From contig JADIYP010000006.1 in NCBI GenBank assembly GCA_016705235.1, positions 1,488,001-1,552,000 of the forward strand: a DNA stretch of 64,000 nucleotides, read 5' to 3'. The DNA is from Candidatus Leptovillus affinis (GTDB lineage Bacteria; Chloroflexota; Anaerolineae; Promineifilales; Promineifilaceae). A model generated the notes under the pieces. That model did not search any database and was not told the DNA's origin. It saw only the letters and a program-made list of their open reading frames with translations. Below, piece after piece: positions 16,936-25,165 of this stretch (position 1 is its first letter; every line of letters begins with the position of its first letter). Made by a program: the position numbers and the translations under genes.

Positions 16936-17715
16936 ATGCAACCCTATCTATCCGTTATCATACCCGCCTACACGGAAGAGAAGCGCATCGGCAAAACGCT
17001 GGCGGCTGTTTACGATTACCTTCGCGCACAGACCTTTAGCTGGGAACTGCTGATTGTGTTGGATGGGCCAACTGACAACACCCCTGCCATCGTAGCGGAC
17101 TTCGCCCAGGGCAAAACCGGCATTCGCTGGATCGATCGGCGGCAAAACCGGGGCAAAGGTTACTCTGTGCGCCAGGGCATGCTGGCCGCCCGTGGCAAAA
17201 TCCGCCTCTTCACCGACGCCGACAACTCCACAGATATGAAGCATTTCGACCGCATGAAGCCCTTGTTTGACGCCGGGGCTAATGTTGTCATCGCCTCGCG
17301 GGACGCCAAAGACGCGCCCACGGCCCGACAGGCCGTGCCGCAGCCTTTCTACAAGCGGTTTTTGGGCAATGCGGGCAACTTGTTCATCCAATTGATGGTT
17401 GTGCCGGGCATTTGGGACACGCGCTGCGGCTTTAAGGCGTTTTCCGCCGAAGCGGCGCAAAAGGTATTTGCGACGGCGCGCATGGACGGCTGGAGCTTCG
17501 ACGATGAGTCGCTGGCCCTGGCCCGCCGCTCTGGTTATCAAATCCAGGTCGTCGGCGCAGATTGGAACGACGCCGAGGGCACGCATGTGAGCAAACTGGA
17601 TTATTTCAAGAACATCGCCGAAGCGGTGCGGATTCGCTGGTATTTGCTCACCGGCGTCTACAATCACCCGTCGGAAGCAATGGACCTTTCCAAAGTCACC
17701 ATTCATCACACCTGA
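16936..17715 (+). CDS. Glycosyltransferase family 2, dolichyl-phosphate glucosyltransferase (ALG5)-like
   Basis: This type of GT2 enzyme moves a hexose from a nucleotide sugar to a polyprenyl phosphate. The 259-residue product shows YLSVIIPAYTEEKRIGKTL, LIVLDGPTDNT, the RGKGYSVRQGM segment, the metal site FTDADNSTD and DTRCGFKAF, the usual pattern of the ALG5/DPG-synthase branch. There is no C-terminal membrane anchor. The ATG at 16936 fits the family start; an in-frame ATG at 16915 adds MERREED and cannot be excluded. It likely supplies lipid-linked sugar for the neighbouring polysaccharide genes. Confidence 0.87.
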   Translation: MQPYLSVIIPAYTEEKRIGKTLAAVYDYLRAQTFSWELLIVLDGPTDNTPAIVADFAQGKTGIRWIDRRQNRGKGYSVRQGMLAARGKIRLFTDADNSTDMKHFDRMKPLFDAGANVVIASRDAKDAPTARQAVPQPFYKRFLGNAGNLFIQLMVVPGIWDTRCGFKAFSAEAAQKVFATARMDGWSFDDESLALARRSGYQIQVVGADWNDAEGTHVSKLDYFKNIAEAVRIRWYLLTGVYNHPSEAMDLSKVTIHHT

Positions 17716-17785
17716 GTGCGGCGTGTAGAGTGCGGCGTGCGGAACAGTCACCTTGCCATCCCTACACCCCATCACCCCATCAAAA

Positions 17786-18412
17786 ATGCCTACCCTGGAA
17801 TTTGAAACGGCCGTTCTCGCCGCCACCCCCTACCGCTACATCGCCGGACTGGATGAGGCCGGGCGCGGCGCATTGGCCGGACCGGTTGCCGCCGCCGCCG
17901 TGATGTTGCCGCTGGATAAGCCCGATGCCCTGGACGCTCTGCGTGAGGTCAACGATTCCAAGCAGTTGTCGGCCAAAAAGCGCGACGTGCTGTTCGATCT
18001 GATCATCCAGCATGCCCTGGCTTATGGCCTTGGGCTGGAATCGGCCGAAGTAATCGACGAGATCGGCATTTTGCCGGCGACGAAGCTGGCGATGCAAACG
18101 GCCGTATCCCAACTGCGCCCCGCCGCCGAGTACTTGCTGATAGACGGCCGTATCCGTCTCCAATCCATCCCGCTGCCCCAACAAGCCATCATCCGCGGCG
18201 ACAGCCTCAGCCTCAGCATTGCCGCCGCCTCCATCCTGGCCAAAGTCACCCGCGACCGCCTCATGATCGCGCTGGACCCCCACCATCTGCCATACGGCTT
18301 CGCCCAACACAAAGGGTACGGAACCGCCATGCACCTGGCCGCCCTGGAGAAATTGGGGCCTACGCCCCATCATCGCCATTCTTTTGCCCCCATACGCCAC
18401 ACCTTGCTCTAA
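17786..18412 (+). CDS. rnhB: Ribonuclease HII
   Basis: RNase HII cuts RNA in DNA-RNA hybrids and at single embedded ribonucleotides. The 208-residue product has the hallmark YIAGLDEAGRGALAGPV (catalytic Asp and Glu), the second acidic site in LLIDGR, and the C-terminal GDSLSLSIAAASILAKVTRD and YGFAQHKGYGT motifs. The ATG at 17786 was chosen over the TTG at 17753 because the residues between them are not conserved and have no ribosome-binding site. Identification is secure. Confidence 0.96.
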   Translation: MPTLEFETAVLAATPYRYIAGLDEAGRGALAGPVAAAAVMLPLDKPDALDALREVNDSKQLSAKKRDVLFDLIIQHALAYGLGLESAEVIDEIGILPATKLAMQTAVSQLRPAAEYLLIDGRIRLQSIPLPQQAIIRGDSLSLSIAAASILAKVTRDRLMIALDPHHLPYGFAQHKGYGTAMHLAALEKLGPTPHHRHSFAPIRHTLL

Positions 18413-18517
18413 ACCGTCGCCTCGTTGCCTGAACAAAAAATAAGAAACGCTAGTGCCAAATAGTTCTATGGCGTACAATTCCATGCTGTACTGAATGAAC
18501 AAACCATAGGACAAACC

Positions 18518-19054
18518 ATGAGTCAGAGCAACAATTGGCTAGATAACCAGGAGCGCCGCGCGCGTTGGATGGCCTTCATCCAATCTCTCAGCCCGGAAAT
18601 TGATCCGCAGACCATTCGTCTGATGGATGAACTGCGTGCCGCGTCACGATCCATTTACCAGATCGGCGAATCCAGCGTTGACGAGTCGGGGCGCTCGTTT
18701 GCGCAATATCGCATTCTGATGCACCTGTTTTTCGCCGAGCAAATGGGTGATCGGGACAATTTAAACCCTTCGGAGATCAGCGAACGGCATGGCGTCAGCC
18801 GCAACACGGTGAGCGCGTTGATTCGTACGCTGGAGGAAGACGGCCTGATTATCCGCACGCTGGACCCCCACGACCGGCGTAAATTTAACATCGGGCTGAC
18901 GGATAACGGCCGTGAACTCGTCCGAGATCATGCCCGCCAACATTTTCAAACCATCGGTCGCTGCTTCACCAACCTCTCACCCACTGAACGAGACACGCTG
19001 AGTCAGTTACTCGCCAAACTTAATACGCAAACCCAGTTAAACATCAACCGTTAA
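18518..19054 (+). CDS. MarR family transcriptional regulator
   Basis: The 178-residue product has a winged helix-turn-helix near residues 80-140 (NPSEISERHGVSRNTVSALI, then the wing LDPHDRRKFNIGLTDNGREL), flanked by dimerisation helices as in MarR. Such proteins usually repress efflux genes and release DNA on binding small aromatic ligands. It lies 32 bp upstream of the ABC exporter pair on the same strand, which suggests an autoregulated operon controlling that exporter. A possible -10 box TACAAT lies at 18474-18479, but no good -35 is seen. Confidence 0.9.
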   Translation: MSQSNNWLDNQERRARWMAFIQSLSPEIDPQTIRLMDELRAASRSIYQIGESSVDESGRSFAQYRILMHLFFAEQMGDRDNLNPSEISERHGVSRNTVSALIRTLEEDGLIIRTLDPHDRRKFNIGLTDNGRELVRDHARQHFQTIGRCFTNLSPTERDTLSQLLAKLNTQTQLNINR

Positions 19055-19086
19055 CCTGGACATTCGACAGCTATAAGGAGATTCTT

Positions 19087-21018
19087 ATGCAACTAGCTCA
19101 GAAGGATAATCAGTCACGCCCTGGCGACGGCCGTCCTGACGGTGGTCGCCGTGGTGGACGGCCGGGTCGCGGCGGCAACAAGTCGCTTGGCCGGGCCATC
19201 AGATATGTAGGGGTTTATCCAAAATTGGCGATAACGGCCGTCATCACCCTCATCATCGCCACCGCCGCCCAATTAGCCGTCCCGCAGTTGGTGCAAAACA
19301 TCATCGACACCATCGTCACCAACAGCACCAACAAAACCATCCTTGAACTGCCCGCCAACGTGCAGCAAGTGGTCGCGCAGCGCATGGGGCTGGATTTAGG
19401 CGCCATGCAGCTTGAATTGGACAACGCCCTGACCGCTTTGTTCTACGTCACGCTGGCGGTGGTGGCTTTTGCCTTCGCCCGCGGCCTGTTCACCTTCGCC
19501 CATACCTACCTCTCCCAGGCGCTGTCAGAAAACATCGCCTTCGAACTGCGCCAGGATTTATTCGCCAAAATCCAGCGCCTCAGCTTCAGCTACCACGACA
19601 AAAACCGCACCGGCCAACTCATGATCCGCGCCACCGACGATGTGGAAAAGCTGCGCCTCTTCCTGGGGCAAGGGCTGCTGATGGCTTTGCAGGCTTTCAT
19701 CCTGCTCACCGGCACCCTCATCATCCTGATGCTGTCCAATTTCAAGCTCACGCTGGTTATTTTACCGGTGCTGCCCCTGGCTCTGTTCATCTTCATGGGT
19801 TTTGGCGCTATCGCCCAACCCCTTTTCCGCGAAGCCCAAATTCGCCTCTCGCGGGTAAACACCATTCTGCAAGAAAATCTGGCCGGCCTGAAAGTGGTTA
19901 AAGCGTTCGCCAGCGAGCCGCGCGAGCAGGCTCGTTTTAGCGAGAGCATTGATTCGGAACTGGACCAGCGAATCCGCATCAGCCGCACATTTTCCTTTTT
20001 GTTTCCATTTATCTTCTTGATCGCCAACCTGGGGCAGGCCGCCATTCTTTATTTTGGGGGCGTGCAAATTGTGAATGGCACGCTGACGCTGGGCGAATGG
20101 CAAAAATTCAGCCTGTATCTCACGTTTGTGTTTATTCCCATGGGCCAGTTAGGCATGATTATTAACCTGATGGCTCAGGCTTCGGCCAGCGCCTCGCGGG
20201 TCTTCGAGATTTTAGACGCCAAAAATGATGTAGAGAACAAGCCGGACGCGCTGGAATTGGAAACGGTAGACGGCCGTATCCAATTTGAAAACGTCACCTT
20301 CCGCTATTTTGGCGGCGGCGAACCGGTGCTCAGCAACATCAGCTTCAACGCCGAGCCAGGCCAAACCATCGCCCTGCTGGGTTCCACCGGCAGCGGCAAA
20401 TCGACGGTTATCAACCTCATCCCACGCTTTTATGATGTGAGTAACGGCCGTATCCTCATCGACGGTCACGACATACGCGACGTAACCATCGAAAGCCTGC
20501 GCAAACACATCGGCATCGTCCTGCAAGAAACCACCTTGTTCAGCGGCACCATCCGCGACAACATCGCTTTCGGCCGTCCCGACGCCACCAACGATGAAGT
20601 CACCGCCGCCGCCCAGGCCGCCGCCGCCCACGATTTCATCATCGGCTTCCCGGAAGGCTACGACACCCCGGTCGGTGAACGAGGCTCCACGCTCAGCGGC
20701 GGGCAAAAACAGCGCATCGCCATCGCCCGCGCCCTGCTCCTGGACCCCCACATCCTCATCCTGGATGACTCCACCAGCAGCGTCGATCTAAACACCGAAT
20801 ACGTGATCCAAAAAGCCCTGGACAAGCTCATGCAAGGGCGCACCAGTCTGGTCATTGCTCAGCGCATCAGCACCGTGCTAAACGCCGACAAAATTATCGT
20901 GCTGGACAAAGGGCGCATTGCGGCCGTTGGCAACCACGAAGAACTGATGGAAAACAGCGCCATCTACGCCGAAATCTACCATTCCCAACTGGCCGAGGAC
21001 GTGGTACTGGAAAAATAA
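19087..21018 (+). CDS. ABC exporter subunit with degenerate ATP site (heterodimeric type)
   Basis: This 643-residue half-transporter has six membrane segments (~25-330) and a nucleotide-binding domain. Walker A is GSTGSGKS, the signature LSGGQ and Walker B LILDDSTSSVD. The residue after Walker B is Asp instead of the catalytic Glu, and the switch His is replaced in SLVIAQRIST. This is the non-hydrolysing site typical of one partner in heterodimeric exporters such as TM287/288, BmrCD and LmrCD. The start has AAGGAG 6 bp upstream. The partner at 21120 has the intact site. Drug or lipid export is likely; the substrate is unknown. Confidence 0.93.
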   Translation: MQLAQKDNQSRPGDGRPDGGRRGGRPGRGGNKSLGRAIRYVGVYPKLAITAVITLIIATAAQLAVPQLVQNIIDTIVTNSTNKTILELPANVQQVVAQRMGLDLGAMQLELDNALTALFYVTLAVVAFAFARGLFTFAHTYLSQALSENIAFELRQDLFAKIQRLSFSYHDKNRTGQLMIRATDDVEKLRLFLGQGLLMALQAFILLTGTLIILMLSNFKLTLVILPVLPLALFIFMGFGAIAQPLFREAQIRLSRVNTILQENLAGLKVVKAFASEPREQARFSESIDSELDQRIRISRTFSFLFPFIFLIANLGQAAILYFGGVQIVNGTLTLGEWQKFSLYLTFVFIPMGQLGMIINLMAQASASASRVFEILDAKNDVENKPDALELETVDGRIQFENVTFRYFGGGEPVLSNISFNAEPGQTIALLGSTGSGKSTVINLIPRFYDVSNGRILIDGHDIRDVTIESLRKHIGIVLQETTLFSGTIRDNIAFGRPDATNDEVTAAAQAAAAHDFIIGFPEGYDTPVGERGSTLSGGQKQRIAIARALLLDPHILILDDSTSSVDLNTEYVIQKALDKLMQGRTSLVIAQRISTVLNADKIIVLDKGRIAAVGNHEELMENSAIYAEIYHSQLAEDVVLEK

Positions 21019-21119
21019 CGATGCCTGGGTGTCGCCTGACGGCGCACGGTTGACCGGGGTATTCACATGCCCTGCAATCGTAAAACCGACATGCGAAATC
21101 CAAAATCGCGGAGATTCAT

Positions 21120-23147
21120 ATGTTTAATCGACAAGATCAACTTTTTACAACCGAAGCACAAAAAGCCCGCAGCGTGAGCGCGACGCTCAAACGGCTGGGT
21201 AAATATTTCCGGCCATATTCCGTGGTCCTGCTGGTGATTGCGGTCGTGGTCATTGCCAGCACCTACATGCAAGTCCTGATTCCCGACCTGACCGGCCAGT
21301 TGGTAGACTGCTATCTGACGCCCTTCGCCGCCAGTTCAGCCATCGAAAGCCAGTTTGGCGGCAATTTACCTCTGGACCAACTGGCCAGCGGGCAGGGCCA
21401 AAGCGATCCCGTCTCGAGCTTTCAGAGCAACTGTTGGTACACCACGCCAAATCTCACAGCCACGGCCGAAGAGACCATTGCCGGCATCGGCGTGCTCATC
21501 CTCATCGTGACGGGCCTGTACGTCGGTAATGCCATCCTCAGCGGCATCGGTTTTTACCTGATGAGCTGGGCTGGCTTTCGCGTTTTGCGCGATTTGCGGG
21601 CGCAGGTCTTCGTCCACGTTCATCGTCTGTCTCTGGGCTATTTCACCCGCCACGAAGCCGGGGATGTGATGAGCCGTTTCACCAACGACATGGACACGCT
21701 GTCGCAGGTGGTGGGTTTTGGCTTGCTAAGTGTGCTGCAAGGCGCGCTGCTCATTGTGTGGACGATTTATGTCATGATGACCAAAAGCGTCTCCTTCGCC
21801 CTGATCAGTCTGGTGACTTTGCCGCTGATGTTCATCGTCACGCGCTGGTTCTCTAACCAGGCGCGTAAAGCGTTCCGTGTTGCCCGGAAAGAGATTGGCT
21901 CTGTCAACGCCGACCTGCAAGAAAGCATTTCATCGGTGCGTGAAGTCCAGGCTTTCAGCCGCGAACAGGAAAACATCGACCAGTTCCAGGTGAGCAATGC
22001 CGCGAACCGCGACGCCAACATTCGGGCGCAAGTGTTCACCAGCGCCCTGGCGCCGGCATTGGAAGCGCTGGGGTATGTCAGTCTGGCCATTGTGGCCGGG
22101 GTAGGCGGTTTCTACATCCTCAAAGGGCAAGACATGTTCGGCACGACCATTTCGTTGGGCCTGATCATCACCTTTATTGCCTACACGCAGCAGTTCAACC
22201 GGCCGGTGCAGCAAATTTCGGTCTTGTGGACCAATATCCAGAGCGCCATCGCCGGGGCGGAGCGCATTTTTGGCCTGCTGGATGAAAATCCAGACGTTGT
22301 GGACAAGCCGAACGCCATCGACATGCCGCAAATTGAAGGGCATGTGCGTTTTGAAAATGTGTGGGCGGAATACAATCCGGGCGAACCTGTGCTGAGAGGC
22401 GTGACCATTGAAGCGCAGCCCGGCCAGACGATTGCCGTGGTTGGACCTACCGGGGCGGGCAAGACAACCATCATCAACTTGCTGCCGCGCTTTTGGGACG
22501 TATCGCCGTCGCCGGACGGCGCGGTGAGCCGGTTGACTATTGACGGCCACGATGTGCGCGATGTGACCCACGACAGTCTGCGGCGGCAGCTTGGCATTGT
22601 GCTGCAAGATTCATTCTTGTTTAGCGACACCGTGATGAACAATATCCGTTACGGCCGTCCCGACGCCAGCGATGAGGAAGTAATGGCCGCCGCCAAATTG
22701 GCCCGCGCCGATACCTTTATCGACCGGTTGGAAAATGGGTACCAAACCGTTTTGGGCGAACGCGGCTCCGGTCTGAGCCAGGGGCAGCGGCAGCTTTTGT
22801 CCATCGCCCGCGTGGCGCTCATCAACCCACGCATCCTGATTTTGGACGAAGCCACCAGCAGCGTCGATACGCGCACCGAACGGGAAATTCAGATCGCTCT
22901 GGACCAACTTTTAGAAGGGCGCACCAGCTTTGTGATTGCCCACCGCCTGAGCACGATTCGCAACGCCGACCAGGTGTTGGTGCTGAATCAGGGCGAAATT
23001 ATCGAACAGGGCACGCACAAAGAACTGCTGGCCGCCCATGGATTTTATTATGACCTGTACATGAGTCAATTCCGCCGGCAGGTGGAAGAAACGGACGAGG
23101 ACGAAGCGCCGGAAGACACGGACGCTTTCTTTGTTCCGGGGGATTAG
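21120..23147 (+). CDS. ABC exporter subunit with canonical ATP site
   Basis: This 675-residue half-transporter pairs with the subunit encoded just upstream. It has six membrane segments, with an extra extracytoplasmic stretch near residues 65-110. Walker A is GPTGAGKT, the signature is LSQGQ (Gly to Gln at the third position), Walker B LILDEATSSVD with the catalytic Glu, and the switch is IAHRLST. The LSQGQ change agrees with asymmetric pairs in which the signature of one chain serves the degenerate site. The C-terminal tail is very acidic (ETDEDEAPEDTD). The joint substrate is unknown; the MarR gene upstream suggests multidrug efflux. Confidence 0.93.
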   Translation: MFNRQDQLFTTEAQKARSVSATLKRLGKYFRPYSVVLLVIAVVVIASTYMQVLIPDLTGQLVDCYLTPFAASSAIESQFGGNLPLDQLASGQGQSDPVSSFQSNCWYTTPNLTATAEETIAGIGVLILIVTGLYVGNAILSGIGFYLMSWAGFRVLRDLRAQVFVHVHRLSLGYFTRHEAGDVMSRFTNDMDTLSQVVGFGLLSVLQGALLIVWTIYVMMTKSVSFALISLVTLPLMFIVTRWFSNQARKAFRVARKEIGSVNADLQESISSVREVQAFSREQENIDQFQVSNAANRDANIRAQVFTSALAPALEALGYVSLAIVAGVGGFYILKGQDMFGTTISLGLIITFIAYTQQFNRPVQQISVLWTNIQSAIAGAERIFGLLDENPDVVDKPNAIDMPQIEGHVRFENVWAEYNPGEPVLRGVTIEAQPGQTIAVVGPTGAGKTTIINLLPRFWDVSPSPDGAVSRLTIDGHDVRDVTHDSLRRQLGIVLQDSFLFSDTVMNNIRYGRPDASDEEVMAAAKLARADTFIDRLENGYQTVLGERGSGLSQGQRQLLSIARVALINPRILILDEATSSVDTRTEREIQIALDQLLEGRTSFVIAHRLSTIRNADQVLVLNQGEIIEQGTHKELLAAHGFYYDLYMSQFRRQVEETDEDEAPEDTDAFFVPGD

Positions 23148-23205
23148 TTAGCGAAAGCGAGAGCGAGAGGGAGAGGAAGATGTCGTGCAAGAGTCTACTC
23201 TTGCT

Positions 23206-23314
23206 CTAGCAGTCTGTTGGAGAAGCTCTTTTTGTAGCCGGGGTATCCTTACCCCGCCTCTGGAAGACGCGGTAAGAAACCGCGGCTACGGGTAGTTTTC
23301 CGACAAACTGCTAG
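23206..23314 (+). repeat. CTAG-ended 109-bp MITE-like element, copy 2, inside a GAGAGC spacer
   Basis: The element interrupts a GAGAGC/GCTCTC inverted spacer (23157-23340) at CTAG, with CTAG at both ends. The comparable spacer at 12950-13002 has a single CTAG there. This fits insertion with a 4-bp CTAG target duplication. Confidence 0.85.
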
Positions 23315-23352
23315 CTCTCGCTCTCGCTCTCGCTTTTCAGGTAGGAGCCAAC

Positions 23353-23874
23353 ATGAAGAAGTTTCCACGACGGACGTATCGCGGAGTACGCGATTTTTTA
23401 GGGGATGTGCGGTTTCCGTTGCAGAATCGGGCAAAATTACGGCAGGCAATGGGCGGCGAGCTGGTCTCGTTTGCTTTTCGGGAGCGGTTGATGCTGGCGG
23501 TAACGGCCGTCAACGACTGCCGCTATTGTTCCTACTTTCACGCCAAAGAAGCGCTGCGCGCCAACCTGTCTGAGGCCGAAATCCGGCACATGCAAGACGG
23601 CATTGTCGATCTGGCTCCAGCGGAGGAGCTGCCCGCTTTGCTGTATGCGCAGCATTGGGCAGAAAGCGACGGCCGTCCCGACCCCGACGCCCGGCAGAGA
23701 ATTGTTGATGTATACGGCCGTGAGCGCGCCGAAGCCATCGAAATGGTTTTGCGCATGATCCGGTCCGGCAACTTGCTGGGCAACACGGCCGATTACTTCT
23801 TATACCGGCTGTCGTTTGGCCGGCTGGGCGTGTCGGAACGAGACCATGAACCAGCAGTAACAAAGATGCCGTAG
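23353..23874 (+). CDS. AhpD-like / carboxymuconolactone decarboxylase family protein
   Basis: The 173-residue product carries the motif VNDCRYCSYFHAKEAL near residue 55. Its CxxCxxxH is the redox-active pair plus proton-relay His of AhpD-type peroxidase partners, inside an all-helical CMD-like fold. AhpD-like proteins reduce peroxiredoxin adaptors. No peroxiredoxin gene adjoins it, so the substrate is open. The ATG at 23353 has AGGAG 5 bp upstream. The C-terminal ~50 residues match no motif I know. Confidence 0.82.
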   Translation: MKKFPRRTYRGVRDFLGDVRFPLQNRAKLRQAMGGELVSFAFRERLMLAVTAVNDCRYCSYFHAKEALRANLSEAEIRHMQDGIVDLAPAEELPALLYAQHWAESDGRPDPDARQRIVDVYGRERAEAIEMVLRMIRSGNLLGNTADYFLYRLSFGRLGVSERDHEPAVTKMP

Positions 23875-24066
23875 GGGGTGAGAGGGGGGAACGGCCGTTC
23901 TCCCTCGTTTCCCCTTCCCCCGCCAAACTGATACAATTGCGCCTTTCACGCCGCAGGCGTGTAGAAAAGATAGTTGGGTAAGTTGGATAGTTGGTTAGGT
24001 TGGGTAGGTTGGTTAAGTTTGTTCAGCAAACCCAACAAACCAAACCAACCAACTCCGAGGCAACCT

Positions 24067-25092
24067 TTGAAAAAACGAACCATCTGGCTTGGCGCGGCCG
24101 TTCTCATCAGCGCCGTTTTTTTATGGCTGGCCCTGGATGGGCTGAACCTGGCCGAAGTATGGGCCGACATGCGCAGCGCCAACTACTGGTGGCTGGTTCC
24201 GAGTGTCGCCGTCTACTTTGTGGCCGTGTGGGCGCGCACCTGGCGCTGGGACTACATGCTGCGGCCGCTCAAACACATCCCGGTGCGCCGCCTGTTCCCC
24301 GTGGTGGTCATTGGCTACATGGGCAACAACGTCTACCCCTTCCGCGCCGGCGAAGTGCTGCGCTCCTTCGTGCTGTACCGGCGCGAAGAGGTGCCCATGA
24401 GCGCCAGCCTGGCGACGGTGATTGTGGAGCGGGTGTTCGACGGGCTGGTGATGCTGATTTTTGTCTTTGTGGCGCTGCCGTTCACGCCCATACCGGGGGA
24501 TAACGGCCGTATCCAATCCATCGTCATCTTCGCCAGCGTCGCCTTCTTCGCCGCCCTCATCGTCTTTTTTGCCCTGGCGGCCATGCCGGAGCGTTTTTAC
24601 CGGCTGGCACAGTGGGGGCTGGGTCTGACCGGCGGCCTGCTGACCGAAAAAAGCCGCGAAAGCCTGCTGGGCATCTTGCAGCGCTTCCTCACCGGGCTGG
24701 AATCCTTACGCAGCTTCCGCAACGTGCTGATGATCTTCTTCACGTCCATCGTCATCTGGCTGCTGGAAACGGTGAAATACTGGTTTGTGATGCACGCCTT
24801 CGACTTCCAGGTCACTTTTTTTGCCCTGATGCTCATGAACGGCGTCGTCAATCTGGCGACGACCCTGCCCTCCGCGCCGGGCTACGTGGGCACGTTCGAC
24901 GAACCGGGTATCGAGGTATTGAAACTCTACGGCGTGCCCGCCAACACGGCCGCTGCCTACACCCTCGTCTTGCACGCCGCGCTCTGGCTGCCCATCACCC
25001 TCCTCGGCTTCTACTACATGATCCGCGAAGGGCTGAGCTGGTCGGACATTGGCAAGGCGGCAGAGATGAAGGAAGGGGAACCAATCGTGTAA
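24067..25092 (+). CDS. Lysylphosphatidylglycerol synthase TM-region / UPF0104-type flippase-like membrane protein
   Basis: The 341-residue product is a polytopic protein with about seven to eight membrane segments. It has the family hallmarks GYMGNNVYPFRAGEVLRSFV (polar GEV/R motif near residue 85), VIVERVFDGLVML, and LPSAPGYVGTFDEPG near the end. The family includes the lipid-flipping half of MprF and glycolipid-related AglD. The TTG at 24067 was chosen because GAGG lies 6 bp upstream. The longer frame from 23974 runs through a GGTTGG repeat spacer. With the adjacent FAD protein and Ugd it suggests glycolipid work. Confidence 0.85.
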   Translation: MKKRTIWLGAAVLISAVFLWLALDGLNLAEVWADMRSANYWWLVPSVAVYFVAVWARTWRWDYMLRPLKHIPVRRLFPVVVIGYMGNNVYPFRAGEVLRSFVLYRREEVPMSASLATVIVERVFDGLVMLIFVFVALPFTPIPGDNGRIQSIVIFASVAFFAALIVFFALAAMPERFYRLAQWGLGLTGGLLTEKSRESLLGILQRFLTGLESLRSFRNVLMIFFTSIVIWLLETVKYWFVMHAFDFQVTFFALMLMNGVVNLATTLPSAPGYVGTFDEPGIEVLKLYGVPANTAAAYTLVLHAALWLPITLLGFYYMIREGLSWSDIGKAAEMKEGEPIV

Positions 25093-25096
25093 TATC

Positions 25097-25150
25097 TGAG
25101 GCGTGATGCGTGATGCATGAGAAGATTTACGCATCACGCATCACGCCTCA
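25097..25150. repeat. GTGATGC-word inverted spacer, perfect 20-bp stem
   Basis: Arms 25097-25116 and 25131-25150 are perfect inverse complements. Each contains a 7-bp word (GTGATGC or its complement) repeated. It sits between two co-directional genes. Relatives of the same word are at 44449-44509, near 48995-49018 and at 63502-63557. Confidence 0.8.
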
Positions 25151-25165
25151 CCAGTAGGATTTTCT

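Noticed and set aside
15721..16941. 406-aa frame opposite the GT2 gene
   Set aside because: Shadow of a gene with all GT-A motifs.
23974..24066. N-terminal extension of the flippase-like protein
   Set aside because: It is encoded by a GGTTGG word repeat. The TTG at 24067 has a ribosome-binding site and begins at the conserved region.
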